64,000 nucleotides of DNA from Brevundimonas sp. Root1279 (GCF_001425945.1 NZ_LMEB01000010.1:1-64000); one strand, 5' to 3'; shown: positions 1 to 9,653, counted from the first letter of the stretch. Program-made: numbers and translations. The notes: generated from the sequence alone by a model not told the origin.

Positions 1-62
1 GTGATCGCCGCCGTCAGGGTCGTCTTGCCGTGTGATCGCCGCCGTCAGGGTCGTCTTGCCGT
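1..62. repeat. 31-bp perfect tandem duplication inside tuf at the window edge
   Basis: Bases 1-31 and 32-62 are identical. The unit covers codons for [10 protein letters not shown] of EF-Tu and is not a multiple of three, so it breaks the frame. Its position at the extreme end, inside a gene usually present in two near-identical copies, fits a contig-end assembly artefact better than a real mutation. Confidence 0.9.
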
Positions 63-129
63 GGTCGACGTGACCGATCGTGCCGATGTTGCAGTGCGGC
101 TTGTTACGTTCGAACTTTTCCTTGGCCAT
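1..129 (-). CDS. tuf: Elongation factor Tu, N-terminal fragment (runs off the window)
   Basis: EF-Tu delivers aminoacyl-tRNA to the ribosome. Reading leftwards from the ATG at 127-129 gives [20 protein letters not shown] followed by [13 protein letters not shown], the universal EF-Tu amino terminus with the P-loop GHVDHGKT. After codon 33 the reading is broken because the 31-bp segment at 32-62 is repeated at 1-31. The last ten codons ([10 protein letters not shown]) are a frameshifted second copy instead of the expected continuation. tRNA-Gly and tRNA-Tyr lie just upstream on the same strand, as in many proteobacterial tRNA-tuf operons. Identity is certain. Whether the frame break is biological or an assembly artefact cannot be told from the window. 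Confidence 0.93.
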   Translation of the reverse strand, partial: MAKEKFERNKPHCNIGTIGHVDHGKTTLTAAITRQDDPDGGDH

Positions 130-178
130 GGCCAAAACTCCTGTGGCCCTGGAGGGCGGTTGGATCAGCTTAAAATCT

Positions 179-252
179 TGGAGCGGGTAGACGGGATCGA
201 ACCGACATCCTCAGCTTGGAAGGCTGCTGCACTACCATTGTGCTATACCCGC
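179..252 (-). tRNA. tRNA-Gly (anticodon UCC)
   Basis: Minus strand starts GCGGGTATAGC and ends TACCCGC-T-CCA. The seven-pair acceptor stem is perfect, the T-loop region reads GGTTCGATCCC, and the anticodon loop CTTCCAA gives UCC. CCA is encoded. It lies 49 bases upstream of tuf and downstream of tRNA-Tyr on the same strand, so the three are probably co-transcribed. Confidence 0.95.
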
Positions 253-326
253 GCGGAGAATGCGTCGGGTCTCCCCTTCGCACCCGGTCCTCATCGAGGT
301 CCGTTCGTCCGGTCTTCATCAGCGCG

Positions 327-410
327 TGGTGGGGGAAGCAGGACTCGAACCTGCGAAGCTTACGCAGCGGATTTACAGTCCGCCCCCTTTGCCGCTCGGG
401 ACATTCCCCC
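327..410 (-). tRNA. tRNA-Tyr (anticodon GUA)
   Basis: Minus strand starts GGGGGAATGTCCCGAGCGGC and ends TTCCCCC-A-CCA. It has a long variable arm (class II), anticodon loop CTGTAAA (GUA), and TTCGAGTCC in the T arm. It is 84 bases long with encoded CCA. It is the first gene of an apparent tyr-gly-tuf transcription unit. Confidence 0.95.
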
Positions 411-559
411 TCGCGCGATGTGAAGACCGATCCGGAACGCCCGAAACCGGTCCAAAGACCGTTCTCGAAACAAAAGCCTTCGAAGTCCGGCAAGCCCTGG
501 TTTAGAGGAAGCGCCTGACCCGGAATGCCCTTGGGCCCCAAATCGGAGGGCGTCTTATA

Positions 560-1438
560 GTGTCGTCGAAAACAGAACGCAACGACCGGAAAACCGGTAA
601 AAAGCCGAGCTTCCGCGGAAGGGGTGAAACCCCCAAATCGCCAGGCTGGACGCCGAATCCGCCGCCGCGAGGCGCCGGCGAGTCGGCTCCCCGCGGCGCC
701 AAGAGCAAGGTCGACCCCGACAACTGGCTGTGGGGTAGGCACCCCGTTTTGGCCGCTTTGGCGAATCCCTCCCGCAAGGGCATGGGCCGGCTGCTGGTCA
801 CCGAGGACCGCGCGGCGGAGATTGAGCGCGACAAGCTGGCCCCCAACGGCCACCGCCCCGAGATCGTCGACGGGCCGACCCTGGCGCGCATGCTGCCGCC
901 CGGCGCCGTGCACCAGGGCCTGGCCTTCAAGGTCTCTCCGCTGGAAGGCGTGGCGCTCGACGACATCGCCGAGCCGGCTGAAGGCGTCATCGTCATGCTC
1001 GACCAACTGACCGATCCGCAGAACGTCGGCGCCATCTTCCGCTCGGCCCTGGCCTTCGGCGCGCGCGGCATCGTCGTGCAGGACCGTCACTCCCCCGCCC
1101 TCGCCGGCGCCCTGGCCAAGGCCGCCGCCGGCGCCACCGAACGCCTGCCATGCGCCCGGGTGACGAATCTCAGCCGGGCCCTCGAGCGGCTGTCCGATCT
1201 GGGCTGGCAGGCGGTCGGCCTGGACGGCTCGGCCGAGCAGACGCTGGAGCAGGCGTTGGACGCCCGCCCGACCGTGCTGGTGATGGGCTCCGAGGGCGAC
1301 GGCATCCGCCGCCTGGTGGCCGAGCACTGCGACGTGCTGGGCAAGATCCCCATGCCTGGCGGCTTCGAGAGCCTGAACGTCTCAAATGCCGCGGCGATCG
1401 CTCTTTATGAAGTCGCGCGCGCGCAAGGACGGACCTGA
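560..1438 (+). CDS. rlmB: RlmB-type 23S rRNA 2'-O-ribose methyltransferase (TrmH/SpoU family)
   Basis: Probable 23S rRNA (guanosine-2251-2'-O)-methyltransferase using S-adenosylmethionine; cytoplasmic. The 292-residue protein has a basic, low-complexity N-terminal tail (about residues 1-55), an L30e-like substrate-binding domain (about 55-135, starting LWGRHPVLAAL), and the knotted SpoU methyltransferase domain. The three SpoU motifs are visible: DPQNVGAIFRSA, VLVMGSEGDG and IPMPGGFESLNVSNAAAIAL. The start is GTG at 560, because the frame has no ATG before the L30e domain. It diverges from the tRNA-tuf unit. Family assignment is certain. The exact rRNA target is inferred from similarity and length. 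Confidence 0.9.
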   Translation: MSSKTERNDRKTGKKPSFRGRGETPKSPGWTPNPPPRGAGESAPRGAKSKVDPDNWLWGRHPVLAALANPSRKGMGRLLVTEDRAAEIERDKLAPNGHRPEIVDGPTLARMLPPGAVHQGLAFKVSPLEGVALDDIAEPAEGVIVMLDQLTDPQNVGAIFRSALAFGARGIVVQDRHSPALAGALAKAAAGATERLPCARVTNLSRALERLSDLGWQAVGLDGSAEQTLEQALDARPTVLVMGSEGDGIRRLVAEHCDVLGKIPMPGGFESLNVSNAAAIALYEVARAQGRT

Positions 1439-1510
1439 ACTCACATCCGGGTTCCACCTGAGAACCACTCGCGCTTGCGGAACAGCCCCGCCCTGCCCTA
1501 GAGCGCGAGC

Positions 1511-2392
1511 ATGGAATTTCTGAGCAACCCCGAACTCGCCTCCCAGCTCTCGGCGCTGGGCAAGGTGGTCATGATGGATCTGGTGCTGGCGGGCGACAAC
1601 GCCGTCGCCGTCGGCCTGGCCGCCGCCGCCCTGCCGCAGGAGCAGCGCAAGAAGGCGATCATGATCGGCCTGATCGCGGCCGTGGTCATGCGCATCGGCT
1701 TCGCCCTGATCACCGTCCAGCTGCTGGCCATCGTCGGCCTGCTGCTCGCCGGCGGCCTGCTGCTGCTGTGGGTGTGCTGGAAGATGTGGCGTGAGCTGCA
1801 GGAGCAGAAGACCCACAACCAGGAAGAAGCCGAACGCGAACTCGAACTGGCGCTCAGCATCGAGCACGGCAAGGGCCCCTCGCCGGAAGAGCTGGGGCTG
1901 AAGCGCAAGAGCTTCGGCGCGGCCCTGGTCCAGATCATGATCGCCGACATCACCATGTCGCTCGACAATGTGCTGGCCGTCGCCGGCGCGGCGCACGAGC
2001 ACCCGTGGATCATGGTGTTCGGCCTGGTGCTGTCGATCGCCCTGATGGGCGTGGCCGCGACCTATATCGCCAAGCTCCTGCACAAGTACCGGTGGATCGG
2101 CTACGTCGGCCTCATCGTCGTGCTCTACGTCGCCCTGCACATGATCTGGGACGGCTACCGCTCCACCGTGGTGCGCACCGAGAACGTCGGCCGTCACAAC
2201 GCCGCCCTGCCGGCCATGCTCTCGATCGGTCAGGAAGAGGTCGACAAATTCTGCAAGGCCGAGCGCGAAGCGACCCGTCAGGCCTGCCTGACCCAGCCGC
2301 TGAGCCGCACGACGCCCGCGCCGGTCACCGTGCCGGCGCCGGCGCCGACCGCCCCAATGCCTGCGCCGACGCCCGCTCCCGCCACGAACTGA
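1511..2392 (+). CDS. TerC-family integral membrane protein (YjbE type)
   Basis: Polytopic inner-membrane protein of the TerC superfamily, a group implicated in metal-ion (chiefly manganese) export or metal-stress handling. It has 293 residues and about seven hydrophobic segments. Two acidic membrane motifs typical of the family are present, MDLVLAGDNAV near residue 22 and ADITMSLDNVLAVAG near residue 144. A charged cytoplasmic loop (about 95-130) separates the two halves. The last 30 residues are an Ala/Pro repeat-rich tail. It is followed after 3 bases by a small lipoprotein gene and then a YgiC-like ATP-grasp gene, so the three probably form an operon. The substrate is not shown by the sequence. 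Confidence 0.88.
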   Translation: MEFLSNPELASQLSALGKVVMMDLVLAGDNAVAVGLAAAALPQEQRKKAIMIGLIAAVVMRIGFALITVQLLAIVGLLLAGGLLLLWVCWKMWRELQEQKTHNQEEAERELELALSIEHGKGPSPEELGLKRKSFGAALVQIMIADITMSLDNVLAVAGAAHEHPWIMVFGLVLSIALMGVAATYIAKLLHKYRWIGYVGLIVVLYVALHMIWDGYRSTVVRTENVGRHNAALPAMLSIGQEEVDKFCKAEREATRQACLTQPLSRTTPAPVTVPAPAPTAPMPAPTPAPATN

Positions 2393-2395
2393 TCC

Positions 2396-2698
2396 ATGCC
2401 CCCTATCGATACGCTTACGCGACAGCTGTCGTTCGCCACCGGCGTGGCTGCGGCCCTGGCCCTGAGCGGCTGTGGCCCCCGCCCGGCGCAAGCCAAGCCC
2501 GAAGCCCGCGCCTGCGCCAACGATCGCGGCAATCGCATCCCGGACGACGACTGCAATTCCGGCCGCGGCGGCGCTCGCTGGTACTATGGCGGCAACGCCT
2601 ATGGCTCGAACTACGGCGATAAGCTGAACGGCGGGTCGCATCAGGCGCCACGTGCGGGCGGTTTCGGCTCCTCGGCGCGCGGCTCCAGCGGCGGCTGA
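2396..2698 (+). CDS. Small secreted lipoprotein with RGGFG-like C-terminus (possible short DUF1190/YgiB relative)
   Basis: 100 residues. A signal peptide ends in the lipobox LALSGC (Cys about residue 26), so the mature protein is probably an envelope lipoprotein. The mature part has a Cys pair in RACANDRGNRIPDDDC, then a Gly/Tyr/Asn-rich stretch and a tail reading PRAGGFGSSARG. YgiB (DUF1190), the E. coli partner of YgiC, also ends in an RGGFG-Ser-rich tail. The position between a TerC gene and a YgiC-like gene makes a shortened YgiB equivalent plausible. This is inference from context and tail composition, not a firm family match. It overlaps nothing and starts 3 bases after the TerC stop. 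Confidence 0.75.
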   Translation: MPPIDTLTRQLSFATGVAAALALSGCGPRPAQAKPEARACANDRGNRIPDDDCNSGRGGARWYYGGNAYGSNYGDKLNGGSHQAPRAGGFGSSARGSSGG

Positions 2699-2702
2699 TC
2701 TC

Positions 2703-3827
2703 ATGGAGCGCCTGCCGCTGACGCCCCGACCCGACTGGCGCGAACGGGTCGAGGCGCTCGGCTTCGTCTGGCACACGGCCGACGGCCAGCCCTACTGGAA
2801 CGAAGCCGCCTGCTACCGCTTCGACCGCGCCCAGGTGCGCGAGATCGAGCAGGCGACAGAAGAGCTGTACCGCCTGTGCCTCGAGGCCGGGCAGCACATC
2901 ATCGACCGCGACCTGTTTCACCGCTTCGGCATTCCGGATTTCGCCGTCCCGCTGATCCGCAAGGCCTGGGACGAGGAGCCGCCGGCGCTCAACTACGGCC
3001 GCTTCGATCTCGGCTACGACGGCGTCTCGCCGCCCAAGATGTTCGAGTTCAACTGCGACACCCCCATCTCCCTGCTCGAGGCGGCGGTGATCCAGTGGGA
3101 TTGGCTCGAGGCTGTCTTCCCCGGCCGCGACCAGTTCAACCGCATTCACGACGCCCTGATCGCACGCTGGCGCGAGCTGGCCCCGCGCCTGCCGCTGCGG
3201 GTCCACTTCACCCACGCCGAGGAAGGCGCAGCCGAGGACGCGGTGACCGTGGCCTATATGCGCGACGTCGCCCGGGAGGGCGGCGTCGACAGCGTGCAAC
3301 TGCCGATCGAGGCGATCGGCTGGGACGGCCAGTGCTTCGTCGATCCCGAGGGCCGGCGGATCGTGGCCCTGTACCATCTCTATCCGTGGGAGTGGCTGGT
3401 CGCCGAAGACTTCGGCCGCCAGATCGCCCAGGCGCCGACGCAGTGGATCGAGCCGATCTGGAAGATGATCTGGTCGAACAAGGCCCTGCTGCCGATCCTG
3501 TGGGAGCTGTTCCCTGACCACCCCAATTTGCTCGAAGCCTCGTTCGAACCCATGGCCGGCGATCATGCGCGTAAGCCGATCCTGGCTCGCGAGGGCGCCA
3601 ACGTCTCGATCGTCAAGGACGGCCGGGTGGTCGAGGCGACCGGCGGCGACTACGGCGACGAGGGCCATGTCTGGCAGCGGCTGTACGACCTGCCCGACTT
3701 CGACGGCCATCGGCCGGTGATCGGCAGCTGGGTCGTCGACGGCGAAGCGGTCGGCATGGGCATCCGCGAGGCCGGGCTGATCACCGGAAACGCCGCGCGG
3801 TTTGCGCCGCACCTGATCCGCGGCTGA
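2703..3827 (+). CDS. Glutathionylspermidine synthase-like ATP-grasp protein (YgiC type)
   Basis: 374 residues, matching the preATP-grasp/ATP-grasp ligase domain of glutathionylspermidine synthases but without the amidase domain, as in YgiC and YjfC. Diagnostic stretches are FEFNCDTPISLLEAAVIQWDW, LYPWEWL, NKALLPILWELFPDHP and the C-terminal GSWVVDGEAVGMGIRE. These enzymes join a carboxylate to an amine with ATP; the real substrate of the YgiC group is not established. I chose the ATG at 2703 because upstream in-frame starts lie inside the preceding lipoprotein gene. It is the third gene of the TerC / lipoprotein / ATP-grasp cluster and probably co-transcribed. Confidence 0.9.
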   Translation: MERLPLTPRPDWRERVEALGFVWHTADGQPYWNEAACYRFDRAQVREIEQATEELYRLCLEAGQHIIDRDLFHRFGIPDFAVPLIRKAWDEEPPALNYGRFDLGYDGVSPPKMFEFNCDTPISLLEAAVIQWDWLEAVFPGRDQFNRIHDALIARWRELAPRLPLRVHFTHAEEGAAEDAVTVAYMRDVAREGGVDSVQLPIEAIGWDGQCFVDPEGRRIVALYHLYPWEWLVAEDFGRQIAQAPTQWIEPIWKMIWSNKALLPILWELFPDHPNLLEASFEPMAGDHARKPILAREGANVSIVKDGRVVEATGGDYGDEGHVWQRLYDLPDFDGHRPVIGSWVVDGEAVGMGIREAGLITGNAARFAPHLIRG

Positions 3828-3829
3828 AG

Positions 3830-4255
3830 TCAGCCGAGGAGATCGGAGAGGTCGTTCTTGCTGAACGGCTCGGGCATGTCCTGCTGGCGGCAGAAGCGGG
3901 CGGACCAGGTCGAGCCGTCGTCGGCGACCACCGCAAATCCCATGTCGCTGGTCACGCGGATCGTCTGGATCGAATCCCGCTCGGGCTCGCCCCGGTCGGA
4001 GCAGGTCTCGCTCAGGCGGTAGGTGTCAGGCGCCGTCCGCTCGATCGATCGTGTGGTGCAGGTCGCATAGAAGCCGTCGCCCTTGAACAGCGTCGTGGTG
4101 CCGTTGGACGCGTCCGCGCAATCGGTGTCGGCGGCGACGTAATAGCCCCGGCGGAGCGGGATGGACTCGACCCGCTCCACCGCCTGTCCCACAGAAAGCG
4201 CCCCGGGAGCTGGCGCCGCCGCCAAACAGGCCGCCGCGAAGAGAAACGCGCGCAT
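3830..4255 (-). CDS. Secreted hypothetical protein
   Basis: 141 residues with a clear Sec signal peptide (MRAFLFAAACLAAAPAPGALS). The mature part is short and probably periplasmic, with four Cys (ADTDCAD, YATCTT, LSETCSD, ARFCRQQ) that could form two disulfides. The stretch IPLRRGYYVAADTDCADASN resembles small secreted proteins common in Caulobacterales, but I do not recognise a named family. It converges on the YgiC-like gene, with stops 2 bases apart. No function is claimed. Confidence 0.75.
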   Translation of the reverse strand: MRAFLFAAACLAAAPAPGALSVGQAVERVESIPLRRGYYVAADTDCADASNGTTTLFKGDGFYATCTTRSIERTAPDTYRLSETCSDRGEPERDSIQTIRVTSDMGFAVVADDGSTWSARFCRQQDMPEPFSKNDLSDLLG

Positions 4256-4363
4256 GGTCCCTCTCCATTAGGGCGGGAGGTCCAGCGATAGTCCCCTTAT
4301 CCACAGGGCGTCGAGGGCGCCGAAGCGGATAGCCTGTTCGGTCGACAGGGTTTTCCTGAGGCC

Positions 4364-6070
4364 TCAGCCCTCGGCGCCGCCGAACCGTTCGGACCATTCG
4401 GCGACCTGCTCATCCTCGACCTTGGCGAACAGGACGTTGGCGGCGGCGACCGTCTGACCGACCGGCACGGCGGCCATCAGATCTTCATCCGCCGACGGCC
4501 AGCTCAGGTCGGTCGAACCCACCGTCGCGGCGATCTTCTCCGCAGAGGCCGGAATGATCGGCGCCGCAAGGCGGGCGAACTGGGCGACCAGGTTCAGGCC
4601 CATCCGGGTGGCGGTGGCGGCCCGCTCGGGGTCGGTCTTCATCGCCGTCCAGGGCGCCGCGACCTGCAGATACTCGTTGCCCAGCACCCAGACCGCGCGG
4701 ATCGACTGCGCCGCCTTGCGGAACTCCATGTCCTCAAGGTTCGCCGTCGCCTCGGCGACGCCCGCCTTGATCTGGTTCAGGAAGTCTTGGTCGACGTCTG
4801 TCAGGGCGGCGCCCTCGGGGACGACGCCGCCGAACTTCGACTCCGCGAACTTGACGATGCGATTGACGAAATTGCCCAGCACGTCGGCCAGGTCCTTGTT
4901 CGTCGTCGACTGGAACTGCTCCCAGGTGAAGGCCGCATCCGAATGTTCGGGACCGTAGGCCGTCAGGTGCCAGCGCCAGTAGTCGGCGGGCAGCAGCTCC
5001 AGCGCCTGGTCCATGAAGACGCCGCGCTTCTGGCTGGTCGAGAATTTGCCGCCGTACCAGTTCAGCCAGTTGAAGGCCTTCAGCGTGTCGACCGTCTTCC
5101 ACGGCTCGCCCGAGCCCAGGATGGTCGCCGGGAAGCTGACGGTGTGGAAGGCGACATTGTCCTTGCCCATGAACTGGACGTAGCGGACGTCGTCCGCGCC
5201 CTCGTCCAGCCGCCACCAGTCCTTCCAGGTCCGGCCGTTGGCCTCGGCCCACTCCTCGGTGGCGCCGATGTATTCGATCGGGGCGTCGAACCAGACGTAG
5301 AAGACCTTGCCTTCCATGCCCGGGCGCGGCCCGCCGTCGGCGCCCACCACCGGCACGCCCCACTTCAGGTCGCGGGTGATGCCCCGGTCGATCAGGCCTT
5401 CGTCGAGGTGCTTGTAGGCGATCGAGCGGGCCAGGGTCTGCCAGTCGGTCTTGGTCCCGATCCAGTCGCGGATCGGCTGCTCCAGCTTGGTCTGCAATAG
5501 GTACAGGTGCCGCGTGTCGCGCACCTCCAGGTTCCTGGAGCCCGAGACCGCCGAATAGGGATCGATCAGGTCGGTCGGGTCCAGCAGTCGCCCGCAGTTG
5601 TCGCACTGGTCGCCGCGCGCCTTCTCATAGGCGCAGTGCGGACAGGTGCCCTCGACATACCGGTCCGGCAGGAAGCGGGCGTCGTCGATCGAATAGATCA
5701 TCCGGTCGACGCGTTCCTCGATCAGGCCGCGCTCCTCCAGCACCTTGGCGAAATGCTGGGTCAGGCGCCGGTTCGGGGCGTTCGAGGAGCGGCCGAACCA
5801 GTCGTAGCTGAGACCGAAGCTGTCGCCGGCGCTCTTCTGGATCTCGTGCTGCTCATCGCAGTAGGTTTTCACGTCCTGGCCGGCGGCGGCGGCGGCCAGC
5901 TCGGCCGGCGTGCCGTGCTCGTCGGTGGCGCAGATGTAGAGGACCTCATGGCCCTGGGCCCGCTTGAAGCGGGCGTAGACGTCGGCCGGCAGCATCGAGC
6001 CCGCCAGGTTCCCCAGGTGCTTGATGCCGTTGATGTAGGGCAGCGCCGAGGTGATGAGGATGCGGGCCAT
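4364..6070 (-). CDS. metG: Methionine-tRNA ligase
   Basis: Charges tRNA-Met with methionine in the cytoplasm. 568 residues from the ATG at 6068-6070, which gives the conserved opening [21 protein letters not shown]; the longer reading upstream is not protein-like. It is a class I synthetase with the HIGH-equivalent HLGN, the zinc-knuckle insert [19 protein letters not shown], and the KMSKS-loop equivalent [11 protein letters not shown]. An anticodon-binding helical domain follows (about residues 400-540). The C-terminal tRNA-binding (EMAP-like) extension of longer MetRS proteins is absent. A VOC gene diverges 101 bases upstream. Confidence 0.97.
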   Translation of the reverse strand: MARILITSALPYINGIKHLGNLAGSMLPADVYARFKRAQGHEVLYICATDEHGTPAELAAAAAGQDVKTYCDEQHEIQKSAGDSFGLSYDWFGRSSNAPNRRLTQHFAKVLEERGLIEERVDRMIYSIDDARFLPDRYVEGTCPHCAYEKARGDQCDNCGRLLDPTDLIDPYSAVSGSRNLEVRDTRHLYLLQTKLEQPIRDWIGTKTDWQTLARSIAYKHLDEGLIDRGITRDLKWGVPVVGADGGPRPGMEGKVFYVWFDAPIEYIGATEEWAEANGRTWKDWWRLDEGADDVRYVQFMGKDNVAFHTVSFPATILGSGEPWKTVDTLKAFNWLNWYGGKFSTSQKRGVFMDQALELLPADYWRWHLTAYGPEHSDAAFTWEQFQSTTNKDLADVLGNFVNRIVKFAESKFGGVVPEGAALTDVDQDFLNQIKAGVAEATANLEDMEFRKAAQSIRAVWVLGNEYLQVAAPWTAMKTDPERAATATRMGLNLVAQFARLAAPIIPASAEKIAATVGSTDLSWPSADEDLMAAVPVGQTVAAANVLFAKVEDEQVAEWSERFGGAEG

Positions 6071-6171
6071 GGTCGTCCGGAGAGTCTTGGGGAGGGGTCG
6101 GATATAGAGGCCGCGACGGCGCACGTCACCACAGGCTGTGCGATTGCCGCAGCGAAGCCTAGTCTGCGGCC

Positions 6172-6540
6172 ATGGCGATAATCCCGACCCTGAAGTGCTC
6201 GAACATGGCCCGGTCGCTGGCCTTCTACACGGGAGTGCTGGACTTCGAGTTGCGTGGGGCCTGGCCGGACCAGAGCGATCCCTCATTCGCGGAGCTGGCG
6301 CGCGACGGCGACCTGCTGTTCTTGTCCAGCCATTCCGGCGACGGCGTGTTCGGGACGGCGGTGGTGGTCGTGGTCGACGAGATCGACGCCCTGTTCGAGA
6401 CCTTCCGCGCCCGCGGCCTGGACCCCTCGCACAAGCCGGACTCGCCGGTGCACCAGGGACCGCTGCACCAGACCTGGGGCACGCGGGAGTTCTACGCCGA
6501 CGATCCTGACGGCAATACGCTGCGCTTTACGCAGGCATGA
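6172..6540 (+). CDS. VOC-superfamily (glyoxalase/bleomycin-resistance fold) protein
   Basis: 122 residues forming one vicinal-oxygen-chelate unit of two beta-alpha-beta-beta-beta modules. It begins [23 protein letters not shown] and ends with [17 protein letters not shown], the usual VOC C-terminal metal-ligand/edge motif. Relatives include glyoxalase-like enzymes and antibiotic-binding proteins. The substrate cannot be deduced. Its last 14 bases overlap the 3' end of the convergent MATE gene. Confidence 0.85.
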   Translation: MAIIPTLKCSNMARSLAFYTGVLDFELRGAWPDQSDPSFAELARDGDLLFLSSHSGDGVFGTAVVVVVDEIDALFETFRARGLDPSHKPDSPVHQGPLHQTWGTREFYADDPDGNTLRFTQA

Positions 6541-7876
6541 CCTTGAGCCGCCGCGCCACGCGTACGAACCGGCCAGTCAACAAAGTTGCCGAGACCAAGC
6601 TGGCGATGATCACCGCCCAGGTCAGGCCATTGACGCCGATGCGGTGGGCGAGGAACCAGCCGAGCGGCATCATGATCGCGGTGTAGGCGACGAAATGCAT
6701 GATCGTCGGCCACCAGACGTCCCCGCCCGCGCGGTTCGCCTGCGCCGCGACCACCTGGATCGCGTCGGCCACGAAGAACAGGGTGGCCAGGGCCAGGGCC
6801 GGGGCGGCCACGGCGATCAGGGCCGGGTCGCGGTTGTAGGCCTGGGTCAGCAGGTGGGCGGTCGGCCAGACGAACAGGGCGATGACCGTCGCCAGGACGG
6901 CGACCACGCCGATCCCCGCCAGGCCGGCGCGCATCACGCCGCGCCCATCGCCCGCTCCATAGGCACGCCCGACCAGCACAGCCGTCGCCGAAGACAGGCC
7001 CATGGGCACCATGAAGACGATCGCAGAGATATTGAGGACGATGGCCCAGGCCGAGGTCTCGACCGCACCCAGCTGGCCGGCAAAGAAGGTCATGGCGGCG
7101 AAAGCGCCGACCTCGATGAAGTAGCTGGAGCCGGCGCCGAGCCCGACCTTGATCTGGTCGCGCGCGGTCTCCGGATCCGGCTGGGGCTTGTCGAACAGGC
7201 CGAGCGCCCGCGCCTCCGGCAGGCGCAGGATGTAGACCAGCGGGAAGATCGCGAGGGCCGCCCGCGCCCCGAACGTCGCCCAGGCCGAGGCCACCGCGCC
7301 GTTCAGGCCGATGCCGAGAAGGTCAGGCACCAGCACCAGGTTGAGCAGCAGGTTGACGATATTGGCGACCCAGATGGCCGCCATGCTCAGCTTCGGCCGG
7401 CCCAGCGCCTCGATGAAGAACTGGCCCGTCGCCGACAGCAGGTAGAAGGGCATCGACAGGGAGAAGATGATCAGCGCCGGCGAGGCGCCTTCGGCCAGGC
7501 CGTTCTCCAGCCCCATGTGGCGCAGGCCCCAGGGCCCGAGCGCGATCAGCAGCACGGTCGAGACCAGGGCGATCTGCAGGGCGAAGACGACTCCGCGGCG
7601 CAGCACCGCGCCGACATCATGCCGCCTGCCCTCCCCCAGCATCCGGGCGGTCATCACCTGTACGCCCAGCATCAGGCCGACGGCGGTGGTCACCACGATC
7701 GAGGTCGGGGCCCAGGCCAGGGCGTGGAAGGCCAGCTGCTCGGACGCGTAGTTGCCGACCACGATGGCGTCGGTCAGACCCATGGTCATGATGCCGATGC
7801 GCGCCAGCACGACCGGCCACGCAAGGTGCAGCAGGTCTTTCAGGGTGACGCGGGTCTGGGGGCTCAGCAACGACAT
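6527..7876 (-). CDS. MATE-family multidrug/cation efflux transporter
   Basis: 449-residue inner-membrane antiporter with about twelve hydrophobic segments in two related halves. Family hallmarks are [24 protein letters not shown] at the start of half one and the [32 protein letters not shown] segment of half two. MATE proteins export cationic drugs or metabolites using Na+ or H+. I chose the ATG at 7874-7876 (MSLLSPQTR) because the further-upstream reading is charged and non-membrane. It diverges from liuB, with about 170 bases of shared upstream region, and has no obvious functional link with it. Confidence 0.92.
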   Translation of the reverse strand: MSLLSPQTRVTLKDLLHLAWPVVLARIGIMTMGLTDAIVVGNYASEQLAFHALAWAPTSIVVTTAVGLMLGVQVMTARMLGEGRRHDVGAVLRRGVVFALQIALVSTVLLIALGPWGLRHMGLENGLAEGASPALIIFSLSMPFYLLSATGQFFIEALGRPKLSMAAIWVANIVNLLLNLVLVPDLLGIGLNGAVASAWATFGARAALAIFPLVYILRLPEARALGLFDKPQPDPETARDQIKVGLGAGSSYFIEVGAFAAMTFFAGQLGAVETSAWAIVLNISAIVFMVPMGLSSATAVLVGRAYGAGDGRGVMRAGLAGIGVVAVLATVIALFVWPTAHLLTQAYNRDPALIAVAAPALALATLFFVADAIQVVAAQANRAGGDVWWPTIMHFVAYTAIMMPLGWFLAHRIGVNGLTWAVIIASLVSATLLTGRFVRVARRLKVMPA

Positions 7877-8045
7877 GGGACCGGCGACAGGCCACGCCGC
7901 GGGCTGCCGGTCAACCCGAGTTTCCCCGAGCTTGGCATAAGCGACCCGAGGGGCTGGGCCGATCCGCACGATCATTGCGGTGCTTCGCATAGGCGTGAGC
8001 ACGAAATCTGTGGAGCCCGCGCGGAGGGCGCCTTAAACCAACCTC

Positions 8046-9653
8046 ATGCCCAAGCTGACGTCCGCCATCGATCCGAACAGCGCAGCCTTCAAGGCGCTGG
8101 ACGCCCACAACCGCGCCCTGCGCGACGAGCTGTACGCCAAGGTCTCCCAGGCCGCGCTTGGCGGGCCCGAGGCCAGCCGCGAACGCCACGTCAAGCGCGG
8201 CAAGCTGCTGCCGCGCGACCGCGTCGAGCGGCTGCTGGATCCGGGCTCGCCCTTCCTGGAGGTCGGCCAGCTGGCCGCGGGTGGCATGTACAATGACGAA
8301 GCCCCCGGCGCCGGCATGATCTGCGGCGTCGGCCGGGTCTCGGGCCGCGAGGTCATGATCGTCGCCAACGACCCGACGGTGAAGGGCGGCGCCTACTTCC
8401 CCCTGACCGTGAAAAAGCACCTGCGCGCCCAGGAGATCGCCGAGCAGAACAACCTGCCCTGCGTCTATCTGGTGGACTCCGGCGGCGCGAACTTGCCGCA
8501 TCAGGCCGAGGTCTTCCCCGACCGCGACCACTTCGGCCGCATCTTCTTCAATCAGGCTCGGATGTCGGCGAAGTCGATCCCGCAGATCGCCTGCGTCATG
8601 GGCAGCTGCACCGCCGGCGGCGCCTATGTGCCGGCGATGTCGGACGAGACCGTGATCGTCCGCAACCAGGGCACCATCTTCCTGGCCGGCCCGCCCCTGG
8701 TGAAGGCCGCCACCGGCGAGGTCATCTCGGCCGAGGAGCTGGGCGGGGCCGAGACCCACGGCCGCAAGTCCGGCGTGGTCGACTATGTCGCCGAAAACGA
8801 CGAGCACGCGCTCGAAATCGTCCGCAACATCGTCGACGGCCTCAACACGGTGAAAGAGGTCAAGCTGGATGTCCGCGAGCCGCGCGCCCCGGCCTTCGCC
8901 GCCGAGGAGCTGTACGGCCTGATCCCCGACGACGTCCGCGCCCCCTATGACGTGCGCGAGGTCATCGCCCGCGTCGTCGACGGCTCCGAGTTCGACGAGT
9001 TCAAGCCGCTGTACGGGAACACCCTCGTCTGCGGCTTCGCCCGGATCTGGGGCTATCCGGTCGCCATCCTGGCCAACAACGGGGTGCTGTTCTCGGAGAG
9101 CGCGCTTAAGGGCGCCCACTTCATCGAACTGGCCTGCAAGCGGAAGATCCCGCTGGTCTTCCTGCAGAACATCTCGGGCTTCATGGTCGGCGGCAAATAC
9201 GAGGCCGAAGGCATCGCCAAGAACGGGGCCAAGCTGGTCACCGCCGTCGCCTCGGCCGAGGTGCCCAAATTCACCGTCCTGATCGGCGGCAGCTTCGGGG
9301 CCGGAAACTACGGCATGTGCGGTCGCGCCTATTCCCCGCGCTTCCTGTTCACCTGGCCCAACAGCCGCATCTCCGTCATGGGCGGCGAGCAGGCGGCCTC
9401 GGTGCTGGCCACCGTCAAGCGCGACGCCCTGGAGGCCAAGGGCGAGACCTGGGTTGTCGAGGACGAGGCCGCCTTCAAGGCCCCGATCCGCCAGCGCTAC
9501 GAGGACGAGGGCAGCCCCTATTTCGCCTCGGCCCGCCTGTGGGACGACGGCGTCATCGACCCCGTCCAGACCCGCGACGTGCTCGGCCTGGCGATCAGCG
9601 CCTCGCTGAACGCCCCGATCCCGGAGACCACCTTCGGCGTCTTCCGGATGTAG
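8046..9653 (+). CDS. liuB: Methylcrotonoyl-CoA carboxylase, carboxyltransferase (beta) subunit
   Basis: Transfers CO2 from carboxybiotin to 3-methylcrotonyl-CoA in leucine degradation. 535 residues, the normal length, with the two crotonase-like carboxyltransferase halves. The acyl-CoA site stretches [21 protein letters not shown] and [16 protein letters not shown] and the carboxybiotin-side stretch [16 protein letters not shown] are all present. The GGANLP form is typical of methylcrotonyl rather than propionyl or acetyl carboxylases. It is first in the liuB-liuC-liuD run. The matching biotin-carrier subunit is encoded 1 kb downstream. Confidence 0.94.
   Translation: MPKLTSAIDPNSAAFKALDAHNRALRDELYAKVSQAALGGPEASRERHVKRGKLLPRDRVERLLDPGSPFLEVGQLAAGGMYNDEAPGAGMICGVGRVSGREVMIVANDPTVKGGAYFPLTVKKHLRAQEIAEQNNLPCVYLVDSGGANLPHQAEVFPDRDHFGRIFFNQARMSAKSIPQIACVMGSCTAGGAYVPAMSDETVIVRNQGTIFLAGPPLVKAATGEVISAEELGGAETHGRKSGVVDYVAENDEHALEIVRNIVDGLNTVKEVKLDVREPRAPAFAAEELYGLIPDDVRAPYDVREVIARVVDGSEFDEFKPLYGNTLVCGFARIWGYPVAILANNGVLFSESALKGAHFIELACKRKIPLVFLQNISGFMVGGKYEAEGIAKNGAKLVTAVASAEVPKFTVLIGGSFGAGNYGMCGRAYSPRFLFTWPNSRISVMGGEQAASVLATVKRDALEAKGETWVVEDEAAFKAPIRQRYEDEGSPYFASARLWDDGVIDPVQTRDVLGLAISASLNAPIPETTFGVFRM

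Noticed and set aside
216..518. Plus-strand ORF translating to a protein with QDSNLRSLRSG and FTVRPLCRSGHSP
   Set aside because: It is the antisense of tRNA-Tyr and tRNA-Gly. Such 'proteins' appear in databases but are tRNA shadows.
6254..8296. 680-residue plus-strand ORF across the MATE gene
   Set aside because: Its composition (Arg/Gln/His/Gly/Asp runs) is typical of antisense to a GC-rich membrane protein gene, and it overlaps the clearly coding MATE and VOC genes.
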